From Pilatotrama ljubarskyi (taxonomy: Eukaryota; Basidiomycota; Agaricomycetes; Polyporales; Polyporaceae), in assembly GCA_022385805.1 (NCBI GenBank), contig MU277678.1:62001-126000 (forward strand): a stretch of DNA of 64,000 nt, given 5' to 3'. Shown piece by piece: positions 24,001-35,628 of this stretch. How positions within the stretch are numbered: position 1 is the stretch's first letter; every line of letters begins with the position of its first letter. The position numbers and the translations under genes were made by a program. Under the pieces are notes generated by a model, which was not told the DNA's origin, made no database searches, and worked only from the letters and a program-made list of their open reading frames with translations.

Positions 24001-26194
24001 TTACATCTTCCCAAGCTGGCTCGACACCTTGAAGTCGCAGCCCGTCTTCGCCCTGACCTCCTCGAGCGACACACCCTCCGCGACCTCCGTCAGCGTCAGC
24101 TCCCCAGCGTCCCGGTCGACGTCAAACACCGCCAGCTCCGTGATAACCTGGCTGACCGTCCGCGCACCCGTGAGCGGCAGCTCGCACTGCTTCAGAATCT
24201 TCGGGCTGCCGTCCTTGGCGCAGTGCTCCATGACCACGATCACCTTCGTCTTGTCAGGGTTCGACACGAGGTCCATCGCGCCGCCGATGCCCTTCACCAG
24301 CTTGCCCGGGATCATGAAGTTCGCGATGTCACCCGCCTGTGACACCTGCATGGCCTGCGAATACGGATCCCTTATGAGCGCACTACGTCCACCGGGTGGA
24401 CAATTGTCGGACTTACGCCCAGGATAGCGACATCGATGTGTCCGCCACGAATCATCGCAAAGGACTCGTACGAATCTGCAGATGTGCAGGCGTCAGAACA
24501 TGCCGCCGGAACGTGTGCGATCGAGGCCTCGTACCAAACACGGCCGATCCTGGGAGGAGGGTGACCGTCTCTTTCCCGGCGTTGATGATATCGCTGCCGT
24601 CCGGTTCCCGCCGGTCAGTATATATACTGCGCGACTGCGCTTCACCGAGAGAGCTTGAAACTCACGCGTCGACCTTGTCCTTCGGCGGGTATGGGCCCAT
24701 TCCAAGGATCCCGTTCTCGCTCTGCAGCCACACCTTCACCCCCGGAGGCAGGAACTGCATAGGTGCATAGTAGTCAGCATTCAGACGCCTCCATGTGTAC
24801 AAGACACTGGGGGCGCACCTCAGGCACGAGCGTAGGCATTCCGATACCAAGGTTGACATAGTACCCATCCTTGAGCTCCTTCGCTGCGCGGCGTGCAATC
24901 CGGTGCCTCTGCTCAATGGCCGCCTTCTTAGCAGGATCGAGCGGCTTGTCGTCCTTCGCATTGGAGTCCTGGGCCACAGTGAGGATTTCGATCTGCTTTG
25001 GCGCGGTCGCTTTAACAATGCGGTCGACGTAGATCCCGGGTAGGTGTATCGCGTTCGGAGAGAGCGATCCCACAGGCACGATATTCTCCGCCTACAATGC
25101 TGCTCAGCGAACGCTCTCTGTGCATAGACCACAGCGTAATCGCACCTCAACAATGGTGAGTTTCGCATTCTTTGCCATAGTAGCCGAGAAGTTGTTCGCC
25201 GCGTATCTGAACACGCAGTTCCCAACCTCATCCACCTTCCACGCGCGGATGAACGCGACGTCTCCAGCGATGGCTGGCTCGAGCACGAACTTCCGCCCGT
25301 TGAACTCGCGCGTCTCCTTCTTATTCCCGGGCACGGCGACCCCGGCCTTCAATCCGCCTTCCTTGAGGCGGATAGGGATGGAGCCCTCCTCTACGGCGGT
25401 GGAGGCACCCGTCGGCGTGTAGAACGCGGGGAAGCCGGCAGCGTGCGCGTGCAAACGTCCCGCAAGCGTGCCTTGGGGGATGAGTTCGAGCGAGATTTGG
25501 CCGTTGAGGTAGAGAGATTCGAAGTGCTTGTTCCTGGGCGAATCGTGTGTATTAGCATGTTGCTCTCACTCCTCACCTCCGAATTGGGCCTTACCCTCCG
25601 ATGTACGACGCCATGACCTTGCCAATCTGGCCGGTGTAAAGCAGCTTGCCTACACGCCCGTGATGTTTAGGACGAGCCCGTGCATTCTCATCGCGCGACA
25701 CGCACCGAGTCCAAGCTCCCCAGATCCGACATTGTTCGACACCGCAGTGAGGTCCTTGACCTCATCTTTCCGCTTCGCGAGAGCCTCAATCAAGGTATCT
25801 TTGCCATTCAGGTTAGGCTCCCAGCTCGTGCACAACTGCCTGAACAGACCTACCAGGCGTTCCGCACAGTCCAAACCCTGCGCAGACCGGTGACACCTTC
25901 AGCACGCTCGTCTCCACCCGTAACGCACGCGCACTCACCGCCGCTCAGGAGGACGTCCCCCGACTTCACGTCCTTGACAGCTTCATCAACCGAGTCCCAC
26001 ACCTTCTTCTTCTTCGGCACCGCTTCCTCCACCGCGGTGCTGTATGCCCTGCCCGCATGACCGAGCTGGTCGGCCAGCTGGACGACGGTGATCGAGGAGA
26101 GCGTTCCGCCGAGGTTCCGTGTCGGGCGCGAGCGCAGGAGGGCGCGGGACGGGATGACCCGCGAGGAATACGCTCTCCGTGCACACTGCAGCAT
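24001..26194 (-). CDS. Succinyl-CoA:3-ketoacid CoA-transferase, copy 2
   Basis: Paralogue of the adjacent SCOT gene. The ATG at 26194 opens a presequence ([20 protein letters not shown]) about 20-30 residues longer than that of copy 1, then [47 protein letters not shown], the catalytic-Glu motif [31 protein letters not shown] and a C-terminus [13 protein letters not shown]. All active-site blocks are present, so it looks functional. An extra intron splits the FGLCGTP block (exon near 25885, next exon from about 25805), where copy 1 is continuous. The lysine/aspartate-rich linker between the halves differs strongly from copy 1, whereas the catalytic regions are nearly identical, which suggests an old duplication under purifying selection. 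Confidence 0.92.
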
Positions 26195-26763
26195 CACGTC
26201 AACAAGTCAAACTGAGGAATCACCTGAGTTCCGACCCTCGTCCGAGAGATCTAAGCCGCGGATTTGGCGATGACAACGAGGAGGGGAATGGGAGGAGAGG
26301 CGACCAAGGTGCGCGACGAGGAGGTCTATGTCGAGCTCGACGTTGTCGGGGTCAAGGTTATAAACGAAGCGGGACCCGCGCATCCGCCGCTTGCTTCTGG
26401 CAGCGCGCTATCCGGGTCTCGCTCAGCATCAGGCAGACTTTGTACATGTGAGAGCGCATGTGAGGGAACGCGGTGACGCATTTGGACAGGATCACTCCCG
26501 TCCGTTCCGGGTCTAGCGCCTCTCCGTTCCGTAGATCCTTCCCGGAGCCGCGGCATCGCAGATAGGCATAGGCACAGTAGCGATGCGGGGTAAATAGACA
26601 GTGCGGGGAAGGTCCGTATATACAGTACGTCTTACAGCGAGCTCAAACATCCGGGCACTCGCTACCAGCATCCAATTCTATGGCCATTCTTTCCTCCTCG
26701 ATCAGTTGCCCTGGGCTGTCCTGCGAGGACTTCTAGGAGCATGGGCGACAACGGAACTGTCGT
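26195..26763. other. SCOT-2 promoter region and twinfilin 3' flank
   Basis: No gene seen. A TTATAAA-like word at about 26358 lies some 160 bp upstream of the SCOT-2 ATG, a distance similar to that of the SCOT-1 TATA box. Confidence 0.45.
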
Positions 26764-28094
26764 TCACCGTTTCCTCCCCGGGCCCTTCGGCCTCGCGAAG
26801 GGCTTCTTGTCGGATCCCTCTATCGGCTGGGCTGCTGCGCCTGTAGACGCGTCGGGGCCCGTGAGCCCTAGCTCGGCTATGAGGTACTTCTCGTCCAGCT
26901 CCGAAGGATCCGATGTCTCAACCTTCCGCGACGCAACCGTAGAAGTGCTCCCGGAAGAGCTCAAGATTTCTTGAACCTCCCGAACCACAGAGAGCACGGC
27001 GCTGGAGTACAGCATGCGATGCCGCACAGGCGAAGCTGAGGGGCAGGAGTAGATTGGGACTGTATGATAGTCAGCAGGCGAGTCGGTCCGTTCATACGTA
27101 CTGACTGACCGATATCCCTGCGCGGGGGAGAGGTGATACTTTGCGGCCAAGCGAAGAATGCGTATGCTTTCAAAGCTTGAGCCTAGCCAATATCAAGGTG
27201 AGAGCGCGGTACGTACACGGGTCAGAGGACGGAATGGAGCTGGCAAGATTGGAAACCTCGACCGCTTGCGAAGACGTGAGCTGCAATGTTTCCGTGCCAG
27301 GATCGATGGACTATTATGACCGGCGTGAGGTACACTCCCCAGTGGAGGTCACAAGTACCTACAAGAACCACAACTCGACTATCACCGGAAGCCCCCAGGT
27401 CTTTGATGGCGTCCTGCGCCTCGTCGGACCACTTCAGGCCTACGCCTTGTCCGACATGGTTCTGTCTTGCTCGGCTACCTTCGTAGCTTCTCCCACCTGC
27501 TTCGCGTTCTGCGGCTTTGACTGCCTCCATCTCCTTCTCTCTGGCACTCATTGGCGGCGGTGCAGCGATGTGACGTTTGTGCCTGGCGTAAGCGTCCGCG
27601 CCGATATCGGCCTTTGAGGTCGCAAAGAGGTTATCCGTGAAGTGGGCGGACCCGAGGCTCTTGGTGAGGGTATTACGCGTAGCGGCGTACAACATCTGTA
27701 GAGACGTCAGCACACAAAGTGTCAATGTGCAAGACGCGGGATGCTTGACCTTGTCTCTGACTTTGGCGGAGTCGGGGACGTAGTACACGGCCAGCCATTC
27801 CGTCGGAGGATCGTCCAGCCGAACGAGGACGTACGCCGGAACGTTATCTTCGAGGATGTCTCCAAGCTTGTCCAGATCCTCTTGTAGCGTACCAGACGGC
27901 GCGACCGTGTCGCTGGGGACGAGCGATTCTGGTGGGCGCGAGATCACGATGAGCGACGAGAGACAAGCGAGAGAGGACTGTCAGAGACCATTCTCGATTG
28001 AGATCTTGAGGAAGCGGGTGTTGCGCGAGTCGACGGCCTCCGAGAATGCCGAGGCAAGCTCTGGCGAGACAGCGATGCCCGTCGGGGCAGACAT
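26764..28094 (-). CDS. TWF1: Twinfilin (actin monomer-sequestering, two ADF-H domains)
   Basis: Cytoplasmic actin regulator that binds ADP-actin monomers and caps barbed ends. The ATG at 28094 begins MSAPTGIAVSPELASAFSEA, followed by the first ADF-homology domain (TRFLKISIEN, DDPPTEWLAVYYVPDSAKVR, MLYAATRNTLTKSLG). A linker with PPPMSAREKEMEAVKAAERE follows, then the second ADF-H domain (CYAFFAWPQ, VPIYSCPSASPVRHRMLYSS, VVREVQEIL). The end is the conserved twinfilin tail with VETSDPSELDEKYLIAELGL and a basic C-terminus (KPFARPKGPGRKR). Length is about 330 residues, standard for twinfilin; cofilin has only one domain. It is divergently transcribed from VAC1 with 356 bp between starts. Confidence 0.92.
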
Positions 28095-28450
28095 GGTGGT
28101 CGTTGCGAACAGAGAACAGGAGGGCGGCTAGATGACCATGGGCGCGCCGGAGACGCGATCCGCCTGTGGCCCGCGACTATAGACGCGGTGCCACCTCGGC
28201 TTGGAACTCGTCCCAGGACTCTGACAATCATACCCTCTGCTCGCAGCGTCGACGCAGGTTGTTCTTGCTTTCGGCGACCAACCTTGTGAGCGTCGCTTCT
28301 GTATCGATATCAGGCTGCGTGGTGGTAACAGTCATTGTGGACAGGAAGCGGCTCCGGCCAGCGCGACTTCATCGCTCCACGCAGCACGTCGGCGCGCATA
28401 CATAGCTCGTATAGCTTTGGCGGAAGTCGCAGAACAGCTCGCTAGAGGTC
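28095..28450. promoter_or_regulatory. Divergent promoter region of twinfilin and VAC1
   Basis: 356 bp between the two start codons. It must hold both promoters. No unambiguous TATA box or named factor site was recognised. Confidence 0.5.
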
Positions 28451-31210
28451 ATGGACAACCCTCCATACGTTCCGTACCAGGCGTATAAGGTGCGCAGCAG
28501 CAGTGCTGTCTCACATTCATGCTCTCAAGTCGCCGGGATAGTCCAAACGACACTCCCGTGGCCTGTCAAACCAGCAATCAGCACCCAACTCTGCTCCTTT
28601 GCAAGTTCAGCCTCGTCCTGCGGGCGCGCTCAGCAATGGACACACGTACAGCGAGCCTGTCGTCCCACACGGCGTGGGCAACGTCAATGACGCGGAGAAA
28701 CCTCCCAACTCCATGTTCGGGGGTCGTGGCACTCTGCAGAGGCCAGTCTCCATGATAGATACCCTTATGCCGCCTCGTCAAGAGCCTTCTCCAGCACCAC
28801 AGCAAATCACCCGGTTGTCCCTAGAAAAGCCTCTCCCTGCACCTGCCATTATCCCCGTTCCGGAATCGCGTACTCTCAACCAGCTTGCACCTCCTTCTCA
28901 GTCGAACTCTACTGCCTCGTCTCCGCCAGTGGCTTCTCCTCCCGCGGCCTCGCCTTCCCCCGCTCCTACTCCCCCATCGCCTGCAGTCACACTGCCGTCT
29001 TCTCCGTACTCTCATGCATCACAAACCCTGTCTCCCAAAGCTAATGGGAAAGCGATCGCCCCGCCATCTCCTCTTGCTGGTCCATCGACTCTTTCTCCGG
29101 CTCCTTCAGATAGGCCTGTTGCCTCGCCCCGGAAATCGTCGACCTTCCGCCATATACGCCCGCCAGCCACGAGATCGACGATGACGTCCTCGCCTCTGCG
29201 ACCGGCTAATACGCACGCGCGCAGCTCGTCTGTGACGCTCTCCTCTCCTCGCCTTCCAGACTCACGCCTTCAAGAACCGACCAACGGTATATCTTCAGCG
29301 GCATCCACTCCGAATATGCCCGCGCACGACCGAGCGCTTCCTCCCATACCCACATTCGAGCTGCACTCGCAGGCACCGCCTTCTCGTCTATCCACCAATT
29401 CGCCCAGTCCCGCATCATCAACTCCAACAACATTAGCCCCTGCTTTCCCGCCTCCACGAACATCATCTTTGTCCGTCTCGCCCCCGCAGCCACCCGTTCC
29501 GTTGCCGCACGCTGCCTCATCGCCAGCACTTACCCCATCGACGTCTGTATCATCCAGCGTAACGGTGGTCTCGCGCGTCTCTGGTCGATCACCCGCGCCA
29601 TATCGACCCGGCTTCCAGCCTAAAGGCGTGTACAGGCCACGCACGGATGAGTTCATCGAAGCCCGCAATCACAGCCGTGATGTCGGCCGGATCGAGCGGA
29701 CGCGCCTCGAGCGAAGGTTGGAGAAGCTCATCAACCTGCACTTTCCTCCTCCTGGGCAGTGGAAGACTGAGAGTTCGGAGCAGCGGCCGATGCAGCAGAA
29801 CCGGCGCGCCTCGTCTTTCTGGGACCTCGATTTTTCTGCCCTCAAGGAGAAGAGCGCTGGCGACCTCTGGCGAGAGGTACTGCAGACTCAAGCATCTCAA
29901 GGGAGCAAGAATGATATCCGCGGTGAGATGTATTGGGATGCACCAGCTGATCATGTTGGGTGACAATCGTGCTAGCTGCTGAGCAGAAGATCACGCCTTG
30001 GGAAGACGACGCATCCGTGTCGCAATGTCCTCTTTGCTCGTAAGTCGCCGTTGCATGGCTCTGTGCACACGTAGGTCGTCGCGTTGACGGGCTGGATGAA
30101 AGTGCTTCCTTCCATCCGCTCACTAACCGCAAACATCACTGTCGGCTATGCGGCCGCATCATTTGCTCGCTACCTGTCAAGTACCCCCAACGGCCGCAGA
30201 CATGTTCTCTACTGTTCGTAGTCGACCAGAGTACCGGTAGGATAGAGGAGGTCGGTGAGGGCGTGGACTACGGCGTTCGAAGACGCAGTACTTCCAATGC
30301 TGGGAAGAAAGGCGAAACGCTCACTGAGGAAGAGAAGTTCCTCAAGGGCGTGCGGATATGTCGGGAATGCCGGCCTGTTCTGCTGTAAGCAATCGAAGCA
30401 TCAAGGCGACTGGACAGCCGAAACTGATCCTCCAGCAGACGGCAAGAGTACAAGCAAGACATGATACACGTACCCTTGTTCTCGAGGCTCTACGAGGTAG
30501 GTTTAGGCAGGCATGTCGGTAACAGCACCTCATAATATATCGCATAGGCATTCATCAGCCTGGAGAAAGAAATCGAAGAGGAACTTCCGATCTTCCAGGA
30601 GCTCATGATCAGTCTCAGGTTCGTCTTCACCTTTTGACCCATGCTGAGGTACCCATGTGCACCGCGAACAGCAAGCAGGAAGCTCCGACGCCGGAAGCAA
30701 GCGCAGCCAGGAAGCGATTGCTGGAGGCCTTCGCGCAATACGACGCCTTGGCCAAGCGTATACGGAAGCTGCCTTGCGCGCCCGGCAGCTCGCAGGACCG
30801 CGTCCAAAACGCCGTGCTTACTCGTGCGAACTTGTTCCTCCAGAAGCACATGTTCCCACTACAGGTACATATGGATGCCCTTCTGGCACAGGGATAGCTG
30901 ACTGACACGAGATCTGTAGTCACTCCCCAAACCGAAGAAAGCGGGAGCCACAGCGTCTCCCAGCCCAGCGCCTCCTGATGACCAAATCATCGACCCAGAC
31001 TCCGAGGTCGCCCGCGTCCTCCAACCCCTTCTCGAGCAAGAGGCGCTCCTGGAAACGTTCGTTGAAGAGGCGAAGGCCCACCGGAAGTTCGAGGACGTGA
31101 AGACGTTGAAGAACAACCTGCGGGAGATACGGGCTGAGATTGAGCGCATCCTGGCGAACGCCGAGGAGCAGGTGTCGTCTAGACAGAGGACACGGACGTC
31201 GAGCGGATAG
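28451..31210 (+). CDS. VAC1: VAC1/PEP7-rabenosyn-like FYVE protein
   Basis: Endosomal tether linking PI3P membranes, Rab5-type GTPases and SNAREs in Golgi-to-vacuole traffic. Exon 1 (28451-28489, MDNPPYVPYQAYK) joins over a 52-nt intron to exon 2 at 28542 (SKRHSRGLSNQ). A very long Ser/Pro-rich region follows, then the helix FIEARNHSRDVGRIERTRLE and the FYVE finger: WEDDASVSQCPLC, NRKHHCRLCGRIICSLP and RICRECRPV, giving the WxxD, R/KHHCR and R-C signatures of PI3P binding. After a coiled-coil part (FISLEKEIEEELPIFQEL) comes the Rab-binding domain typical of VAC1/rabenosyn-5 (DPDSEVARVLQPLLEQEALL, FEDVKTLKNNLREIRAEIER). The stop codon ends at 31210. Domain order is that of PEP7/VAC1, although the unusually long N-terminal linker is a basidiomycete trait. 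Confidence 0.9.
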
Positions 31211-31669
31211 AATGGATGGAAATGGAGCCGCTACCCGGATTACTTGGCGTGTTGCTGGAGCGCCTGTTGTATCATGTTTCTTGGAGGATCGCACTCACGC
31301 TAGGAGTACATAATAGCATCTGCCTGAAGTCAGACGTCACGGAAAAAGCTTGAGCTTGAATAACCGCTCGGCGTATGAAGACATTAGAACGATGCGTACA
31401 GGACATGGGATGCAGAGTGACGATGAAGCGAAGATACGTGAAACATTAGCGGGGATAAGTTATGTCGACCGAGCGACCTAAAAGGTTCCGAAAGCACCGT
31501 ATTACCGTAGTCTCTTCGCGCTATACCACACCAATCCGGGTTCCCCAGCGATCCTCCCCGAGTCACCACAATGGTCCAGAAGCTCCTGGACAACCGGTGC
31601 GGATCGCTCGCACGCAGAAGACCGCTGTCATCAGCGAGGGCGCCTCATGTCAGACATACTGTTCTGCGG
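31211..31669. other. Convergent 3' region between VAC1 and SOG2
   Basis: 459 bp between the two convergent stop codons. No gene or repeat recognised; it should contain both polyadenylation regions. Confidence 0.5.
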
Positions 31670-34600
31670 CTACAGCAGCTTCGCGCCCGTCGACGGATTG
31701 GCACCACGGTTCCGCGAGATATTCGAACCCAACCGTCCATCCTCGATGCCAGGCATGGGGGTAGGCAAAGGCGACGCATGCGCCCCCACGCCCGCAGCCA
31801 GGCCGACCAAGGGCGAATACGAGCGCAGCCCGGGCGTGGGCGCCGGCGAGAACGACGAGACGTGGAGAAGCAAGACAACGTCCTGCGTCGCATGCGTCAG
31901 ATCCACCATCTTCTGCCGGAGCGTGTGGGACAGCGTGCTGACGCCGTGATTGGTTTGTGCTCCGTTGCTCGCAGGAGGGACAGACGCAGGCGCGGAGATG
32001 GAGGCCATGGATGGACCGCCTGCCGTGCCGCGCGTCTTGAGAGCGTTCGACAGCTGGATGACAGTCTGGTACGAAAGCAGGTCAGTATCGCCGCGTATAT
32101 TGGGCTGAGACGGACTACCACGCCAACACTAGGACAGTTATAGCCAAAGCCAACCGCCCACCCCTAAACCGGGAGGTGGGGAACTAGCCAAGGCCAGAAC
32201 GCGGGTGGCAGACACGAGGCGGCGGCCCACTCACCTTGATGAATGTACGTGCGTCGTCGTGGAGCGCTTTCCCATCCACAGCTTGTAGGTGTGCTCCCTC
32301 TTGCACTGCGGCGATGCTTCGCCGCAACCTCTCAGTCACGTCCTTCGCCTGCACGAGTAGCCCCCTGAATTCGTCGCTCCCCCCTGCACTCGACTCCTCG
32401 CTCTCGAGCATTTCGTGCATCATCTCCCAGATCTCCGGTGCAGCCTCCACAGCTACCTTCATCGCGCCGATCACCTCCTTATCGACAAGCGTGCTAGAGC
32501 CGGACAAGTTCCCGCCCAGCTGCGGTGACGAGTGCGACGGTGCCAAGAGCGAGCTCTGCGACCCCTGCCGAGAATGACTGCCTAGCTGCAGGTCGTGACT
32601 CTGCTGCCCTAGAGGGAGGACCAGTCGCCGCATCGTCCGCAAAGGCTGTGTGGGAGTTGAGTGCTGGAAGCCGCCGTTCATCCCGGGAGGGAAGGGCGGT
32701 GGAGGTACGTCCACATACGACGGCAGCATCTTCCCGATCTCGACGTCCTTTGAGCTGAAGGATCCTGCGTGTCTTCGGCTGACATGAACCTTCCCCAAGT
32801 CCAGCGATCGTTGCGCCGCCGTCGTCCGGAGGCGTGATCGTTGAGGGGTCTCTGTGGCAGGTGAGAATGTCGGAGACATGACGGGCGGCGCCGAAGCTGG
32901 AGGTTTGGGCTTGTCCGTCGAGGCGGCGCCGCGCAACGTCGGGGTCTTCGCGCTGTGCGACTTCGACACGGGTGGCGGTCTTGTGTCCCAGAGGTACGGG
33001 CGCACAGCCTCTATGTGGCTGGCCATGGACTGCCATGCCGCCGAGATCTCCGACATAGCGCCATACAAGACCAAGAGCATCTGCCGTGTGTAGCGCACGT
33101 CGTCATGCTTCGCCAGGACCTTCAGCTGTAAGGACAGCATCCCCACCGCCTTCCCGAAGACCGTCACGTTGTCCCTACAATTCTCCACGACCGCTCTACA
33201 AATCGACGGGCTAGGCAAGGCTCGTCTGCTCACGTTGTCGAACCGATCCAACGCCTGAATGAGGTGCGACATGTACGAGCTCGCGGGCCCCAAGACCTTG
33301 AGCAGCACCGCGGACAGTCGCTCGTCGATGGCATATACAGTGTAATGCTGCAGTGTCTGATAGATGTGTGACAGAGCGAACAATATCCCCCGGACGGCAT
33401 CGACAACTGCGAGTAGTGACTCCGGGATCGCCTTCGATATCGTGGCAGAAGACAGGGTGGATAGTCGGCGGAAGTATGAATTTCGCTCCGTATCCATGGA
33501 AGGAACTGGTCGGTCCATAGATATTGGGGATGCAGAGACCGGTTCGTCCGTAATGGAGTTGAACGGATGGTGGAAGCTAGAGAACGCTAAGTCACCCTAC
33601 TGCCTTGTAGATGTTCTGAGATACTAACCTTGGTAGATGGTCCGCTGAGGCAGCTGCGGCACGGTGTGTCCCATTTGGTAGGTGTAACCTCGTGGCTCTG
33701 AGGTCTGGCAAACTCTTCTTGACTGAGGGGCCTTTCAGAGGCACGCGCGCTCCATTCGTGCCATTGGTATGAGAAGGCAGACGGTAGTGGTTCACATGAT
33801 TGCCGCTAGACATCGCAGAGTCGTCGCTCGGAGAGACGCCGGCATCAGGTGAGCGGGATGGAGAAGGAGAAGTACTCTTCCCAGCGGCACGAGAGAAGAA
33901 GGGGTCCAGGTAGAGACGAGGGGGGTTCTCAGGCTGCGGACGAGAAGGTCCTGGAGAGCGGTCCAGCTGGAAATAGGAGGACGTATCTGACTCCAGAGAG
34001 AATGATCGCGCATGGTACAACATATCTGTCTGAAGTGGTGTCCGATCCCGAGGTGCGTTCACATCACTGAACCCGACGTGAAATTCTCCCTTTGAACACT
34101 AGGAGAGATGCACTCACATCATGCTCGAGTCGTTTCCCGCGTCACTGGACAGCGAGTCGTCGCTGTGTTTTCGCTCACCTGTTGCCGTCGAATTTGCTTC
34201 GAGCCATGTCTGGATATGTCGGATCCATCCGCTCATCACATGAGGATCACTGAGGTTCTGAGGAGAGTCCAGAACCGATGGCGGCGGCCATTCCAGTGGG
34301 TTCTGATCCAGCTTGAGCAGGCTCAGCTGCCGGAACTGAGCCAGGTATGGTGGAAGTCGGTGCAGTTTGTTCCTCGAAAGAGAGAAAACCTATGATTTAA
34401 TCCGATGTCAGAACCGATGCAATTAAGCCATGCTGAACAATCGTCGCGCAGTCAAGCATAACCATATGTAGTACAGGACCGCCGTATGACGCAGGAGAAC
34501 CGCCACTGAGCTCTAGCGGTCGTAACTCAAAATCACGCTACAAATGCGGCAGGATCAACAGTCTGAGCACGTCATGAAAGCCCGAGTATACCAAGCGAAC

Positions 34601-35271
34601 TCAGACGCGGCGGGCTACAGCCGCTATACCGAGAAAAGTCCACTTTGTGGAGAAGCCTGCTACGCAAGCGTCGCCGAAGGTATAGCAATGAACGTCATAC
34701 ATACCCTCAGATTGACCAAGGAGCCCGGCTGTGATGGTAGCCGTTTGATCTTGTTCCGGCTTATATCCAGAATTTCCAGCGAGGGCATGACGGTAAGCTA
34801 CCACAGCACGACTTAGCACACGTATATTCTTTGCTCAAGAGCGCGACGTACGACATCAGGAAAGACGGAGAAGTTGTTATTCTTCAAGACGAGATAACGG
34901 AGACGCGACAGGAGAGAAAAGGCCATAGGCAACGTGGTGAGGCGGTTGTGGGCCAGCGCGATACTTCAGGCCGCATGTCAACCACATATGGCGCAAAGGA
35001 GAGCAGGTGGCGAGACGCACCGTACTACCGTGCTCTCCGCGCCCGTATCTTCATCCAGGCCGACGGTGGCGAGTTCCTCAGCTCCTGACTCCCCGACATC
35101 AGTGAGACCCTTGTGTGCCAAGTCAAGGGTAGCGCCTCCATCCGGAGACTTTGCAAGAGCCTCAGTGATATGGTGGCGAGTCAAGGAGAGAGAAGGCAGG
35201 GGAGAGAGGGCGGCATTCTTTGACGTCCCAGACGGTTTACGTAGAGAATGTTCGCCATCAGAACCAGACAT
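31670..35271 (-). CDS. SOG2: RAM signalling pathway leucine-rich-repeat protein SOG2
   Basis: Scaffold of the RAM (Cbk1/NDR kinase) pathway controlling polarised growth and cell separation. The ATG at 35271 begins [15 protein letters not shown] and runs into leucine-rich repeats ([20 protein letters not shown], then repeats in small exons between about 34240 and 34880 such as [20 protein letters not shown]). A disordered Ser/Pro stretch ([14 protein letters not shown]) is followed by the SOG2-specific C-terminal domain: [68 protein letters not shown]-like helices and [19 protein letters not shown]. The last exon reads [19 protein letters not shown] and ends TGAKLL at 31670. One intron (about 32069-32237, roughly 170 nt) is three times longer than the others. 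The final exon could splice further, but the frame ends naturally here. Confidence 0.87.
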
Positions 35272-35628
35272 TCGCCAAGCAGCCTAGGAGAAGAGGAAGA
35301 AGAGCCAGGCGAGCAGACCGGGGCCTGAGAAAGGCAACGAGATGGTGGTCAAGGAAAGACCAGCAACCCGGGCGACGTGGGGGGAAGAGGGGGGCGGAGA
35401 GCAGGAGGGAGGGAGGGCGCCGGAGACGAGGATGGCGGTCGGAGGATTCGAAGGACGCGGTCCCTGCACAGGAACAGGCGCCCGTTCCAAACACGCAAGA
35501 TCGTTTCAACAGTCACTGTCACGCGTCCTGTCTCCGGTGACGCGTGACATGCGCGTCCGGGTTTGCGGGCGCCTGTTTCGCCGTTTCTGCGTTTCTCCTC
35601 CTGCCGCTTGCGCGCTTTCGACTCGGAC
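35272..35628. promoter_or_regulatory. Divergent promoter region of SOG2 and SPB4
   Basis: 357 bp between divergent start codons. It is purine-rich in the middle (GGGAAGAGG-type runs at 35380-35450). No TATA box seen, as expected of housekeeping genes. Confidence 0.5.
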
